Shown here: in pieces, positions 1 through 7,999 of the stretch
Position numbering within the stretch: the first letter of the stretch is position 1
How the letters are laid out: every line of letters starts with the position of its first letter
From: JAXHUH01 sp034211175
Lineage (GTDB): Bacteria > Actinomycetota > Acidimicrobiia > Acidimicrobiales > CAIXPF01
Assembly: GCA_034211175.1 (NCBI GenBank)
Contig: JAXHUH010000112.1
Location: 1 to 13,586, forward strand
Direction of reading: 5' to 3'
Length of the DNA stretch: 13,586 nt
Notes under the pieces: generated by a model
Seen by the model: the letters and a program-made list of their open reading frames with translations, nothing else
Told to the model about the DNA's origin: nothing
The model's database searches: none
Translations under genes and position numbers: made by a program

Positions 1-54
1 CGCCACCACCGGGACGACCACCGCCACCGGGACGGCCACCGCCACCGGGGCCGG
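1..54. repeat. 18-base tandem repeat inside infB (GGGGRP units)
   Basis: Three consecutive 18-base units with minor third-position changes encode repeated Gly-Gly-Gly-Gly-Arg-Pro on the minus strand. The array touches the window edge, so its full copy number is unknown. It is an in-frame coding repeat, not a CRISPR or mobile repeat. Confidence 0.75.
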
Positions 55-1084
55 AGGGCGCGGGCCCGCGACCACCACGACCGGGCGGCGGCGGGATCGG
101 CTTGCCCGACTTGGACTTGGGCGGCCCGGGCGGGGGCGGGATCGGCTTGCCCGAGCGCGACATCGGCGGCTTGCCGCCGGCATCGGCCTTGGCCGCGGGA
201 GCCGGGGCATCACCGCTGCGGGGCCGCGGCCCCGGCGGGGGCGGCGGCGCCTGGCGACGCGGCGGGGGCGGCGGGGAACCGGCGCGCTCCGGGCGGCCCT
301 GACGGGCGGCCGGGCGCTGCGGACGATCGCCACCGGACGGCGCGGAACGCCCGCGATCGCCACCCTGGGGCGGCGGCGGCGGAGCACCGGCGTCGCTGCG
401 GCGCGACGGGGCCTCGCTGCCACTCGAGGTCACGAGGCCCTTGCGCGGCGGCGCCGGGGGCCGCGGCGGGCGAGGTGCGTCGGACGACGACGAGCCGCCG
501 TCGTCGGGGCGCTGGCGCCCGGGGGGCGGCGGGATGTCGCGCCGGCCCTCGGGGCGGTCGCCGCCCTCGGGACGGTCGGCGCGGGCCGCCGGCTGCTCGG
601 GGGCGGGCCGACGCGGCTGCTGACGACCGGGAGGCGGCGTCGTGGGCCGCGGCGGCGCGCTCGGCGAGGGGCGCTGGCCACCCGCAGGCGGACGCGGCGG
701 AGGTGTGGTCGGCCGGGGCGGCGGCGACGTCGGACGCGGCGGGGGCGGCATGGACGAACGGCCCTTGCCGCCACCCTGGGGGGCGTCGGCGGGCTTGCCG
801 CCGCCCGGTGAGGAGGAGGATTCCTTGCCCTGACGACCACTCGACGAGCTCTTGCCACCGTCACGGGCGCGCGCCGGCGCCGGAGCGTCGTCCTCCGGCG
901 GCTGCTCGTCGCGGACCATGCCATCCCGTTCCGCCTTGCGACGGACGCGGTCCGCCTGGGCGTCGACGATGCTCGATGAATGGCTCTTCACTCCGATGCC
1001 GAGGGCACCGCAGAGGTCGAGCGTCTCCTTGTTGGTCAATCCGAGCTCTCGCGCGAGCTCGTACACGCGGATCTTCTGTGGCAA
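1..1084 (-). CDS. infB: Translation initiation factor IF-2, N-terminal part (runs off left edge)
   Basis: The visible 361 codons give the N-terminus of IF-2, the GTPase that brings initiator tRNA to the 30S subunit. Residues 1-50 form the small IF2_N domain, beginning MPQKIRVYELARELGLTNKE. The rest is a low-complexity linker rich in Pro, Gly and Arg, with many runs of 3-5 prolines, a tandem GGGGRP repeat and a duplicated SGKPIPPPPG block. The G domain and tRNA-binding domains lie beyond the window. The start chosen is TTG at 1084, preceded by a good AGAGGAAG ribosome-binding site, and it matches where the family usually begins. The frame stays open upstream to a TAG at 1166-1168, with in-frame GTG codons at 1117, 1132 and 1147, so longer forms are possible. 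Last gene of the rimP-nusA-ylxR-infB run. Identity is secure from the IF2_N domain and gene order; the exact start is less sure. Confidence 0.93.
   Translation of the reverse strand, partial: MPQKIRVYELARELGLTNKETLDLCGALGIGVKSHSSSIVDAQADRVRRKAERDGMVRDEQPPEDDAPAPARARDGGKSSSSGRQGKESSSSPGGGKPADAPQGGGKGRSSMPPPPRPTSPPPRPTTPPPRPPAGGQRPSPSAPPRPTTPPPGRQQPRRPAPEQPAARADRPEGGDRPEGRRDIPPPPGRQRPDDGGSSSSDAPRPPRPPAPPRKGLVTSSGSEAPSRRSDAGAPPPPPQGGDRGRSAPSGGDRPQRPAARQGRPERAGSPPPPPRRQAPPPPPGPRPRSGDAPAPAAKADAGGKPPMSRSGKPIPPPPGPPKSKSGKPIPPPPGRGGRGPAPSGPGGGGRPGGGGRPGGG
81..154. repeat. Duplicated 29-base segment inside infB
   Basis: Bases 81-109 and 126-154 match at 28 of 29 positions and are offset by 45 bases (15 codons). 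Both encode SGKPIPPPPG on the minus strand, which indicates an in-frame internal duplication in the IF-2 linker. Confidence 0.75.
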
Positions 1085-1114
1085 GTGCTTCCTCTGCCCC
1101 TTGATGTCAGATGG

Positions 1115-1150
1115 CACGTGTCCGGCACACACGTGCGACGAGGACACGTG
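1115..1150. promoter_or_regulatory. Three CACGTG palindromes at exact 15-base spacing upstream of infB
   Basis: CACGTG occurs at 1115-1120, 1130-1135 and 1145-1150. The outer copies sit in a perfect 9-base inverted repeat (CACGTGTCC at 1115-1123, GGACACGTG at 1142-1150). The array lies in the 154-base gap between ylxR and infB. It could be a protein-binding site, an RNA hairpin in the infB leader, or part of an N-terminally extended infB frame, since each hexamer reads His-Val in the infB frame. Function unknown. Confidence 0.35.
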
Positions 1151-1161
1151 GCCCTCTGCAG

Positions 1162-1177
1162 CATCCTATCCTCGCAC
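1162..1177 (-). promoter_or_regulatory. Possible infB promoter (-10-like box)
   Basis: On the minus strand GTGCGAGGATAGGATG contains a TAGGAT box (1168-1163) that fits the TANNNT form of a -10 element. The same GTGCGAGG octamer precedes the TATAGT box upstream of rimP. No TTGACA-like -35 box stands at 17-18 bases. The site would give infB a second, internal promoter. Confidence 0.25.
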
Positions 1178-1238
1178 AGCCCGTCGCTACGGGCACGGTG
1201 ACCGCGCGGCCACCGAACAGCGCCCGATGGCTCCGCGC

Positions 1239-1492
1239 TCAGCGCTCGTACAGACGAACGAGCAGTGCGTCGATCTCCTGCTGCGGGACGGTCTCCCGCA
1301 GCGCTCGCTGGAACGCACCCCGACGGCGGGCCAACTGCCCACACGCCGGGTCGTCCCGACACAACCACGCGCCACGACCTGGCAGCGCGCGACCCTCATC
1401 GAGGGTACCACCGGCGCCGCGCACGACGCGCACCAGTTGATCCGGGTGCGCGCGCCGGCGACAGCCGATGCAGGTCCTCCGTGTGCGGGAGG

Positions 1493-1496
<4 letters not shown>
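1239..1496 (-). CDS. ylxR: YlxR (DUF448) family RNA-binding protein
   Basis: An 85-residue protein between nusA and infB, the usual place for ylxR. It has the family hallmarks: RTRRTCIGCR near residues 4-13, LPGRGAWLC at 38-46, and a basic segment (ARRRGAFQRALR) at 56-67. YlxR proteins are small nucleoid- or RNA-binding proteins; a role in transcription regulation or RNase P modulation has been proposed in some Firmicutes. The Cys-rich start motif lies upstream of every ATG, GTG or TTG in the frame, so a conventional start would delete it. The best start is CTG at 1496, with GGAGG four bases before it, overlapping the nusA stop as CTGA. Family assignment is strong; the CTG start is inferred from motif position and ribosome-binding site. 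Confidence 0.88.
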
Positions 1497-2851
<1,355 letters not shown>

Positions 2852-2852
2852 C

Positions 2853-3593
2853 TCAGGATGCTCTCGTCGTCTCGTCGTCGTTGGAGGTGACCGCGTCTTC
2901 GGAGGTCACCGTGTCATCAGCGGTGCTGGCGTCTTCGGAGGTGGCGGCGTCATCAGAGGCGGAGGTGCCTTCGGAGGTGGTGGCGGCGTCATCGGAGGTG
3001 GCGGCAGCGCCGTCGGAGGTGTCCTCCGTCGGCGCCCCGTCGGTGGGAGCCGCGGCGGCCCCCTCGCTCGCGGACTGCTTCTTCGCGGCCGCCTTCGACT
3101 TCTTCGTGCGCTTCGGGCCCTTGCCGGGCTTGGGCGCCGGGCCCCACTCGAAGACCGTCCGGGCGCGGTCGACGTCGGCCAGGTCGATGGTGCGGTCGTG
3201 GCGCTCGTCGTCGTCACCGACCGAGACGACGACCACGTCGCCGGACACCGAGCGGAGCACCCCACGGACACGACGGTCGCCCTCGACGCCGGCGACGAGC
3301 CGCAGCGCGACCTCCTCGCCGATGGCGCGCTCGAAGTGGGCCGGGGTCCGCAGCGGGCGCTCCAGACCGGGGCTGGACACCTCGAGCGTGTAGCGTCCGG
3401 GGACCGGGTCGTGCTCGTCGAGCGCCCGGGACACGACCTTGGTCGCCTCGGTGAGCGCACCGGTGTCGATGCCACCCTGCTGGTCGACCGTGACCCGCAG
3501 GCGGCCCGATGCGTGCTCGACGTCGACCAGGTCGACGCCGAGCGGGTCGAGCAGGGGTGTCACGATCTCCGTGACGCGATCCGCGACGGCCAT
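2853..3593 (-). CDS. rimP: Ribosome maturation factor RimP with long acidic tail
   Basis: A 246-residue RimP, which assists late assembly of the 30S subunit. The conserved core covers about residues 1-150: DPLGVDLVDVE at 16-26, VSRALDEHDPVPGRYTLEVS at 64-83 region including SSPGLERPL, and the C-terminal beta domain to FEW at 148-150. A lysine-rich linker (153-172, KGPKRTKKSKAAAKK) leads to a roughly 72-residue tail made almost only of Ala, Ser, Thr, Asp and Glu. RimP is usually 150-200 residues, so the tail is an addition. The ATG at 3593 has a strong GGAAGGAGGGG ribosome-binding site; the frame is open further upstream but that part is not protein-like and holds the leader structures. nusA starts one base after the stop. 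First gene of the operon. Confidence 0.94.
   Translation of the reverse strand: MAVADRVTEIVTPLLDPLGVDLVDVEHASGRLRVTVDQQGGIDTGALTEATKVVSRALDEHDPVPGRYTLEVSSPGLERPLRTPAHFERAIGEEVALRLVAGVEGDRRVRGVLRSVSGDVVVVSVGDDDERHDRTIDLADVDRARTVFEWGPAPKPGKGPKRTKKSKAAAKKQSASEGAAAAPTDGAPTEDTSDGAAATSDDAATTSEGTSASDDAATSEDASTADDTVTSEDAVTSNDDETTRAS
2899..3020. repeat. In-frame TCGGAGGT repeats in the rimP tail
   Basis: The octamer TCGGAGGT recurs on the plus strand at 2899, 2935, 2971, 2992 and 3013. The spacings are 36, 36, 21 and 21 bases, all multiples of three. On the coding strand they read Thr-Ser-Glu/Asp. The pattern suggests the acidic tail grew by in-frame duplication. Confidence 0.6.
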
Positions 3594-3611
3594 GTGGCGA
3601 CCCCTCCTTCC

Positions 3612-3625
3612 CGGACTCGAGTCCG
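3612..3625. promoter_or_regulatory. 14-base perfect palindrome just before the rimP ribosome-binding site
   Basis: CGGACTCGAGTCCG is a perfect palindrome that can fold in RNA as a 5-base-pair stem with a UCGA tetraloop. It abuts the GGAAGGAGGGG ribosome-binding site at 3601-3611. It could be an operator or a translation-modulating hairpin. Confidence 0.35.
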
Positions 3626-3666
3626 TGCTGGCGCTTCTCGTTGCTTGCCGGTGTCTTGTCTCGTCC

Positions 3667-3723
3667 GGGCGTGGCACCGAAAGAAGGCGTGGGCCGAGCC
3701 CACGCCTTCGGTCGAGCACGCCT
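3667..3723 (-). promoter_or_regulatory. Attenuator-like leader of the rimP-nusA-ylxR-infB operon
   Basis: A perfect 12-base-pair stem (3683-3694 with 3698-3709) closes a 3-base loop and, on the minus strand, is followed by TTTCGG, so it resembles an intrinsic terminator. One further GGCGTG copy precedes it (3723-3716, AGGCGTGC) and one further CACGCC copy follows it (3674-3667, CCACGCCC), so segments 1-2-3-4 can pair as 1:3, 2:3, 2:4 or 1:4. A -10-like box lies upstream at 3747-3742, which would place this hairpin in the 5' leader. It may instead simply terminate transcription from proS. Confidence 0.45.
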
Positions 3724-3741
3724 CTTCCTCCAGGAAGCCCA

Positions 3742-3755
3742 ACTATACCTCGCAC
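3742..3755 (-). promoter_or_regulatory. Possible promoter of the rimP-nusA operon (TATAGT box)
   Basis: On the minus strand GTGCGAGGTATAGT holds a good -10 box, TATAGT at 3747-3742. It is one of few AT-rich spots in the gap. The preceding GTGCGAGG also occurs before the -10-like box upstream of infB. No clear -35 box is seen. A start near 3735 would give a leader of about 140 bases. Confidence 0.4.
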
Positions 3756-3836
3756 GGGCGCGCTCAGCCGGGAGGCGCGGCCGTCGGGCGCGCGCACCGG
3801 ATCGGCGCGGACGCGTCGCGAGGTCTTCCCCGGTCA

Positions 3837-3883
3837 CCGGCGAGGTCGCCGGGCGGCTCCGGGACGGGGCGCGGGGCCCGTCC
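3837..3883 (-). terminator. Tandem GC hairpins after proS
   Basis: Two inverted repeats follow the proS stop: GGACGGG/CCCGTCC (3862-3868 with 3877-3883) and CCGGCGA/TCGCCGG (3837-3843 with 3846-3852). Neither has a U-tract, as is common in very GC-rich genomes. They may end proS transcripts or protect the 3' end. Confidence 0.4.
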
Positions 3884-3884
3884 G

Positions 3885-5294
3885 TCAGTAGGCGCGGGCG
3901 ACCACGGCCTCCAGCCCGTCCTCGTCCGCCGACATCGGCACCGAACCATCCGGGCGCTGCAGGCACCGCACCGTGACCCCGGAGGCGGCGAGCCGCGCCT
4001 CGCCTTCGGGCCCGAGGGCCGACCACCCGATGCGGGCGAACCCCGATGCCGTCGCCTCGATCGCCTCGTCCTCGGTGGCCACGTGCGTGGTCCGGTCCCC
4101 GAGGCGGCGGGCCGCCCCCTCGGCCATCGCCCGCTGGATGTCCTCGAGCAGCCGCCCGATCGCCGCCGCCACCTGGTCGATCGGATGGGCGATCTTGGCG
4201 CCGTCGTCCCGGCGGGTCACGACCAGACGGCCGTCACGCAGGTCGCGGGGCCCGAGCTCGAGGCGCACCGGCACCCCCTTCAGCTCCCACTCGGTGGCCC
4301 GGCGCCCGAACGAGACGTCGACCCGGTCGTCGAGGCGGGCCCGCACCCCCTCGGCCGCGAGCTCGGCCACCAGCCGGCGGGCCCGCTCCCCCACCCCGTC
4401 CTCGTCCCGAACGACCAGCACGACGGCCTGGACGGCTGCGAGCCGCGGCGGCACCCGCAGCCCCCGGTCGTCGCCGTGGGCCATGATCAGCCCGCCGACC
4501 ATCCGGGTCGAGCTCCCCGACGACGTCTGCCACACGTGGCGCCGCTCACCGTCGCGGTCGAGGAACGTGGTCTCGAACGCCTTGGCGAAGTTCTGGCCGA
4601 GCTCGTGGCTCGTGCCCATCTGCAGCGCCTTGCCGTCGCCCATCATCGCCTCGCACGCGAACGTGTTCGTCGCCCCGGCGAAGCGCTCCGCCGCGGTCTT
4701 GACGCCCTCGAGCACGGGGATCGCCAGCACGTCGCGCATGAAGTCGGCGTAGACGTCGTGGAGGATCGCCAGGGCGTAGTCCCGTGCCTCCGCCTCGGTG
4801 GCGTGGGCGGTGTGGCCCTCCTGCCAGAGGAACTCGGTCGTGCGCAGGAACACCCGGGGCCGCAGCTCCCAGCGGACCACGTTGGCCCACTGGTTCACCA
4901 GCAGCGGCAGGTCCCGGTAGCTCTGGACCCACCGGGAGAACGAGGCGTTGACGATGGTCTCGCTCGTCGGGCGGACGACCACCGGCTCCTCGAGCTCCTT
5001 GCCACCACCGACGGTGACGACCGCGAGCTCGGGGCTGAACCCCTCGACGTGCTCCGCCTCACGACGCAGGTAGGACTCGGGGATGAACAGCGGGAAGTAG
5101 GCGTTCTCCGCTCCGGCCGCCTTGATCCTCGTGTCGACCTCGTGCTGCATCCGCTCCCACAGCGCGTAGCCGTACGGTCGCACCACCATCGTCCCGCGGA
5201 CGGGGCCGTTCTCCGCGAGCTCGGCCTTGGCGAGCACGTCCTGGTACCAGCGGGGGAAGTCCTCCGCCTGACCGGTGAGCACCTTGGTCGCCAT
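3885..5294 (-). CDS. proS: Prolyl-tRNA synthetase, archaeal/eukaryote type, without zinc ligands
   Basis: A 469-residue class II synthetase that charges tRNA-Pro in the cytoplasm. Motif 1 lies near YFPLFIPES (66-74), motif 2 covers RWELRPRVFLRTTEFLWQEG (141-160), GTSHELGQNFAKAF at 227-240 is the proline-site region, and motif 3 is near HGDDRGLRVPPRLA (273-286). Only about 105 residues separate motifs 2 and 3, so the bacterial editing insertion is absent. The length and the terminal Tyr (VARAY) mark the archaeal/eukaryote-like short form. The C-terminal domain keeps the VRCLQ block (442-446), but the cysteines that usually bind zinc appear replaced (WSALGPEGE at 424-432, MSADEDG at 454-460). 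The ATG at 5294 lacks a good ribosome-binding site. It is the last gene of the pyrH-proS run, 59 bases after ispG. Confidence 0.95.
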   Translation of the reverse strand: MATKVLTGQAEDFPRWYQDVLAKAELAENGPVRGTMVVRPYGYALWERMQHEVDTRIKAAGAENAYFPLFIPESYLRREAEHVEGFSPELAVVTVGGGKELEEPVVVRPTSETIVNASFSRWVQSYRDLPLLVNQWANVVRWELRPRVFLRTTEFLWQEGHTAHATEAEARDYALAILHDVYADFMRDVLAIPVLEGVKTAAERFAGATNTFACEAMMGDGKALQMGTSHELGQNFAKAFETTFLDRDGERRHVWQTSSGSSTRMVGGLIMAHGDDRGLRVPPRLAAVQAVVLVVRDEDGVGERARRLVAELAAEGVRARLDDRVDVSFGRRATEWELKGVPVRLELGPRDLRDGRLVVTRRDDGAKIAHPIDQVAAAIGRLLEDIQRAMAEGAARRLGDRTTHVATEDEAIEATASGFARIGWSALGPEGEARLAASGVTVRCLQRPDGSVPMSADEDGLEAVVARAY

Positions 5295-5308
5295 GTGATC
5301 GGACTCTA
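5295..5308 (-). promoter_or_regulatory. Possible leaderless promoter of proS
   Basis: TAGAGT (5308-5303, minus strand) fits TANNNT and ends 8 bases before the proS ATG, the spacing expected for a leaderless transcript, which are common in Actinomycetota. The start codon has no clear ribosome-binding site, in line with this. No -35 box is evident. Confidence 0.3.
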
Positions 5309-5353
5309 CGGGCCGGTTCGCCGTGCCGGACCCCGAGATTCCGGGACCGCTGG

Positions 5354-6580
5354 TCAGGCCCGGCTACGGATCCGATCGATGCGGACACCCGACTGGTTGG
5401 CGTCCTCGCCCCGGACCTCGATGAGCTCGGCGCGGTCGCGTGCCGCCTCGCGCTCGGCCTTGGAGGTCTCGGCGCGGGCCAGGGCCGCCTCGACGCCGTG
5501 GGTGGTGATGAACTCGGCCCACTCGACGAGCGTCTCGACCATCTCGTCCTCGGGGACGACCGCGACGTTCTGGCCCTTCACGAACAGGTGGCCGCGGCCG
5601 CGGCCCGCAGCGATGCCGAGATCGGCGTCCCGGGCCTCACCCGGGCCGTTCACGACACAGCCCATAACCGCGATCTGCAGCGGCAGCTCCCGCTCGCCGA
5701 ACGCCTCCTGGGCGCGGTTGGCGACCTCGATCACGTCGACCTCGGCCCGGCCACAGCTCGGGCAGGCGATCAGGTCGACGTTCTTGCGCTCGCGCAGGCC
5801 CAGCGCCTCGAGCAGCTGGCGGCCCGCCCTGGCCTCCTCGACCGGATCGGCGGTGAGCGAGTAGCGGATCGTGTCGCCGATGCCCTCGGCGAGGAGCGTC
5901 CCGATGCCGGCCGTCGACTTCACGAGGCCCGCCGGCATCGGCCCGGCCTCGGTCACGCCCAAGTGGAGCGGGTGGTCGGTGGCGTCGGCCAGCTGGCGGT
6001 ACGCCTCGATCATCAGCGGGACGCTCGACGCCTTCACCGAGATCTTCACGTCGCTGAAGCCGACCTCGTCGAAGTAGGCCAGCTCCATCATCGCCGACTC
6101 GACCATCGCCTCGGGCGTGACCCGACCGCCGTGGCGCTCGTAGAGGTCCTTGTCGAGGGAACCGCCGTTGACCCCGATGCGGATCGGCACACCACGGTCA
6201 CGGGCCTCGGTGGCGACCGCCTTGATGTGCTCCGGGCGGCGGATGTTGCCCGGGTTGAGCCGCAGGCAGTGGACCCCGGCCTCGAGCGCGGCGAGCGCCA
6301 TCTTGTACTGGTGGTGGATGTCGGCGACGATCGGCACCGGCGAGCGGGGCACGATCTGGGCCAGGCCCTCGGCCGCCTCGAGCTCGTTGCACGTGCACCG
6401 GACGATGTCGCAGCCGGCGGCGGCCAGGGCGTAGATCTGCGCGAGCGTGCCCTCGACGTCGGCCGTGCGGGTCGTGGTCATCGACTGGACGCTCACCGGC
6501 GCACCACCGCCGACCGGTACGTCGCCGACCGTGATCCGGCGGGTGTTGCGCCGGGGGAAGCTCAGCTCACCGATCTCCAT
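5354..6580 (-). CDS. ispG: 4-hydroxy-3-methylbut-2-en-1-yl diphosphate synthase (flavodoxin/ferredoxin)
   Basis: A 408-residue IspG (GcpE), the [4Fe-4S] enzyme that reductively opens methylerythritol cyclodiphosphate to HMBPP, the penultimate MEP-pathway step. The N-terminal TIM barrel runs from RRNTRRITVGDVPVG (10-24) and includes ADIHHQYKMALAA (86-98), LRLNPGNI (106-113) and SVKASSVPLMI (181-191). Cluster ligands appear as CPSCGR (Cys273, Cys276) and MGCVVNGPGEA (Cys308, Glu315). The last 45 or so residues are a charged extension (AETSKAEREAARDRAE). The ATG at 6580 follows the protease stop by one base, so the two are probably co-translated. Dxr, two genes upstream, catalyses the first committed step of the same pathway. 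Length is typical for bacterial IspG of about 370-410 residues. Confidence 0.97.
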   Translation of the reverse strand: MEIGELSFPRRNTRRITVGDVPVGGGAPVSVQSMTTTRTADVEGTLAQIYALAAAGCDIVRCTCNELEAAEGLAQIVPRSPVPIVADIHHQYKMALAALEAGVHCLRLNPGNIRRPEHIKAVATEARDRGVPIRIGVNGGSLDKDLYERHGGRVTPEAMVESAMMELAYFDEVGFSDVKISVKASSVPLMIEAYRQLADATDHPLHLGVTEAGPMPAGLVKSTAGIGTLLAEGIGDTIRYSLTADPVEEARAGRQLLEALGLRERKNVDLIACPSCGRAEVDVIEVANRAQEAFGERELPLQIAVMGCVVNGPGEARDADLGIAAGRGRGHLFVKGQNVAVVPEDEMVETLVEWAEFITTHGVEAALARAETSKAEREAARDRAELIEVRGEDANQSGVRIDRIRSRA

Positions 6581-6581
6581 G

Positions 6582-7985
6582 TCAGGGCACCTGCACGGGG
6601 TCGACGATGTCCAGGTAGAGGGTCGAGACGCCCAGGCCGACCATGGCGATGACCACGAGGTAGGTCAGCGGCATCAGCTTGGCGACGTCGACGAAGTAGC
6701 GACGGCCATCCCGGCGGAACAGCTCGCGAATGCGCTCGTAGGTGCCGATGGCGACGTGGCCACCGTCGAGCGGCAGGAGCGGGACCAGGTTGAAGATGCC
6801 GACGAAGATGTTGATCGACACCATGAACAGCAGGGCGCTGGCCAGCCCGCCGGCGTCGACCGCGTCCGCGCCGAGCACCGCGGCACCGAAGATCGAGATC
6901 GGCCGGTTCTGGTTGCCCGACGCTCCGCCACCGCTGCCCCGCTCGATCGGCTCGTCGTTGCCGGCGTCGCGGACCTGGCCGACGAAGTCCGACACCCCGT
7001 CGGGGCTGAAGATGTCGCCGAACGCCTCGAACGTCATCCCGACGATCGAGCCGAACTCACCGAAGCTGCGGTAGACGGCGGTGAACGGGTTCACCGTCTC
7101 GAACGGCACGTGCTCGTACGTCGGGCTCACGCCGAGCAGACCGGTCTCGACCCCGGGCTCGCTGAACTGCGAGCCGAGCTCGACCTCGCCCGACTGCTCG
7201 ATGCCGTTGCGCAGCCACGTCACCTCGACGGTCTCGTTCGGACGGGGCTGGACCGCTGCGGCGAGCTCGTCGAAGGTGGCCACGGACACGCCGTCCACGG
7301 CGACGAGGTCGTCGCCTTCCTGGATCCCCAACGACTCCGCGGCCGAACCAGGAGTCACCCGGCCGATGGCCCAGTCCTCGGGGTCGTACCGGAGGGACCC
7401 GTTCGGGCCGCCGTAGAAGACGAGCACGGCCCAGATCGACGCGAGCGCGAGGAAGAAGTGCATGGCCGAGCCGGCGACGGCGACCGACATGCGACGCCAG
7501 TACGGCTTCTGGCGGTAGGCCCGGGCCTCGTCGGCCGGGTCGACCTCGTCGAGGTTGTGCATGCCGATGATGCGGACGTAGGCGCCGGCGGGGATGGCCT
7601 TCACGCCGTACTCGGTCTCGCCCCGGTGGAACGACCAGATGCGGGGGCCGAACCCGATGAAGAACTCGGTCACCTTCATGCCGGCGGACTTGGCCGTGAG
7701 GTAGTGGCCGAGCTCGTGCAGGAAGATCATCACGATGATCGCCAGCACGATGAACAGCAGCGAGACGCTGGCGAAGATGCCGATGGCGGCGATGCCGCCG
7801 ACCAACGCAGCGAGGCGCACCCAGCTGGTGCCCTTCGCCTGGGGCTCCGGCTCGGGGGTGCGCGCGGTCGCGCCCGGGTGGGTCGACCGGCGGGTGCCGT
7901 CATGCGGGCCGTCCGCTGCGCGCTCCCGGGCGGGAACGTGGGACGGGCTCGACACCGGCTCGTTGGTGGGTTCCTCGGGTGCCAT
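6582..7985 (-). CDS. rseP: Membrane site-2 metalloprotease with PDZ domain (RseP/Rip1 type)
   Basis: A 467-residue intramembrane zinc protease of the M50 family, which cuts membrane proteins such as anti-sigma factors after a first cleavage. The zinc motif HELGH is at 90-94, at the end of a long hydrophobic stretch (56-90). A PDZ domain lies at about 205-285 (GRVTPGSAAESLGIQEGDDL, VDGVSV). The second catalytic motif is NLVPLLPLDGGH (399-410), with Asp407 the likely third zinc ligand. Further membrane segments lie near 168-191, 380-402 and 438-457. Residues 1-52 are a polar Pro/Glu/Arg-rich cytoplasmic tail, and 341-362 is a Gly/Ser/Asn-rich loop; neither is usual for the core fold. The ATG at 7985, 14 bases after dxr, has only a weak ribosome-binding site. 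Dxr-protease-ispG order is common in actinobacteria. The substrate cannot be told from here. Confidence 0.94.
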   Translation of the reverse strand: MAPEEPTNEPVSSPSHVPARERAADGPHDGTRRSTHPGATARTPEPEPQAKGTSWVRLAALVGGIAAIGIFASVSLLFIVLAIIVMIFLHELGHYLTAKSAGMKVTEFFIGFGPRIWSFHRGETEYGVKAIPAGAYVRIIGMHNLDEVDPADEARAYRQKPYWRRMSVAVAGSAMHFFLALASIWAVLVFYGGPNGSLRYDPEDWAIGRVTPGSAAESLGIQEGDDLVAVDGVSVATFDELAAAVQPRPNETVEVTWLRNGIEQSGEVELGSQFSEPGVETGLLGVSPTYEHVPFETVNPFTAVYRSFGEFGSIVGMTFEAFGDIFSPDGVSDFVGQVRDAGNDEPIERGSGGGASGNQNRPISIFGAAVLGADAVDAGGLASALLFMVSINIFVGIFNLVPLLPLDGGHVAIGTYERIRELFRRDGRRYFVDVAKLMPLTYLVVIAMVGLGVSTLYLDIVDPVQVP

Positions 7986-7999
7986 GCCTCGATCTCGAT

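Noticed and set aside
1..154. Regular repeats at the left edge, considered as a CRISPR or mobile repeat
   Set aside because: The 18- and 45-base periods are multiples of three, code for repeated peptides in the infB frame and have no spacers.
3594..3797. N-terminal extension of rimP into the leader
   Set aside because: The extra residues are Arg/Gly/Pro-rich and coincide with the leader hairpins; the ATG at 3593 has a strong ribosome-binding site and a normal RimP N-terminus.
3594..3884. A tRNA gene ahead of rimP, as in the metY-rimP-nusA order of enterobacteria
   Set aside because: No cloverleaf or T-arm GTTCGA-type sequence is seen in this gap; the main structure is a simple hairpin.
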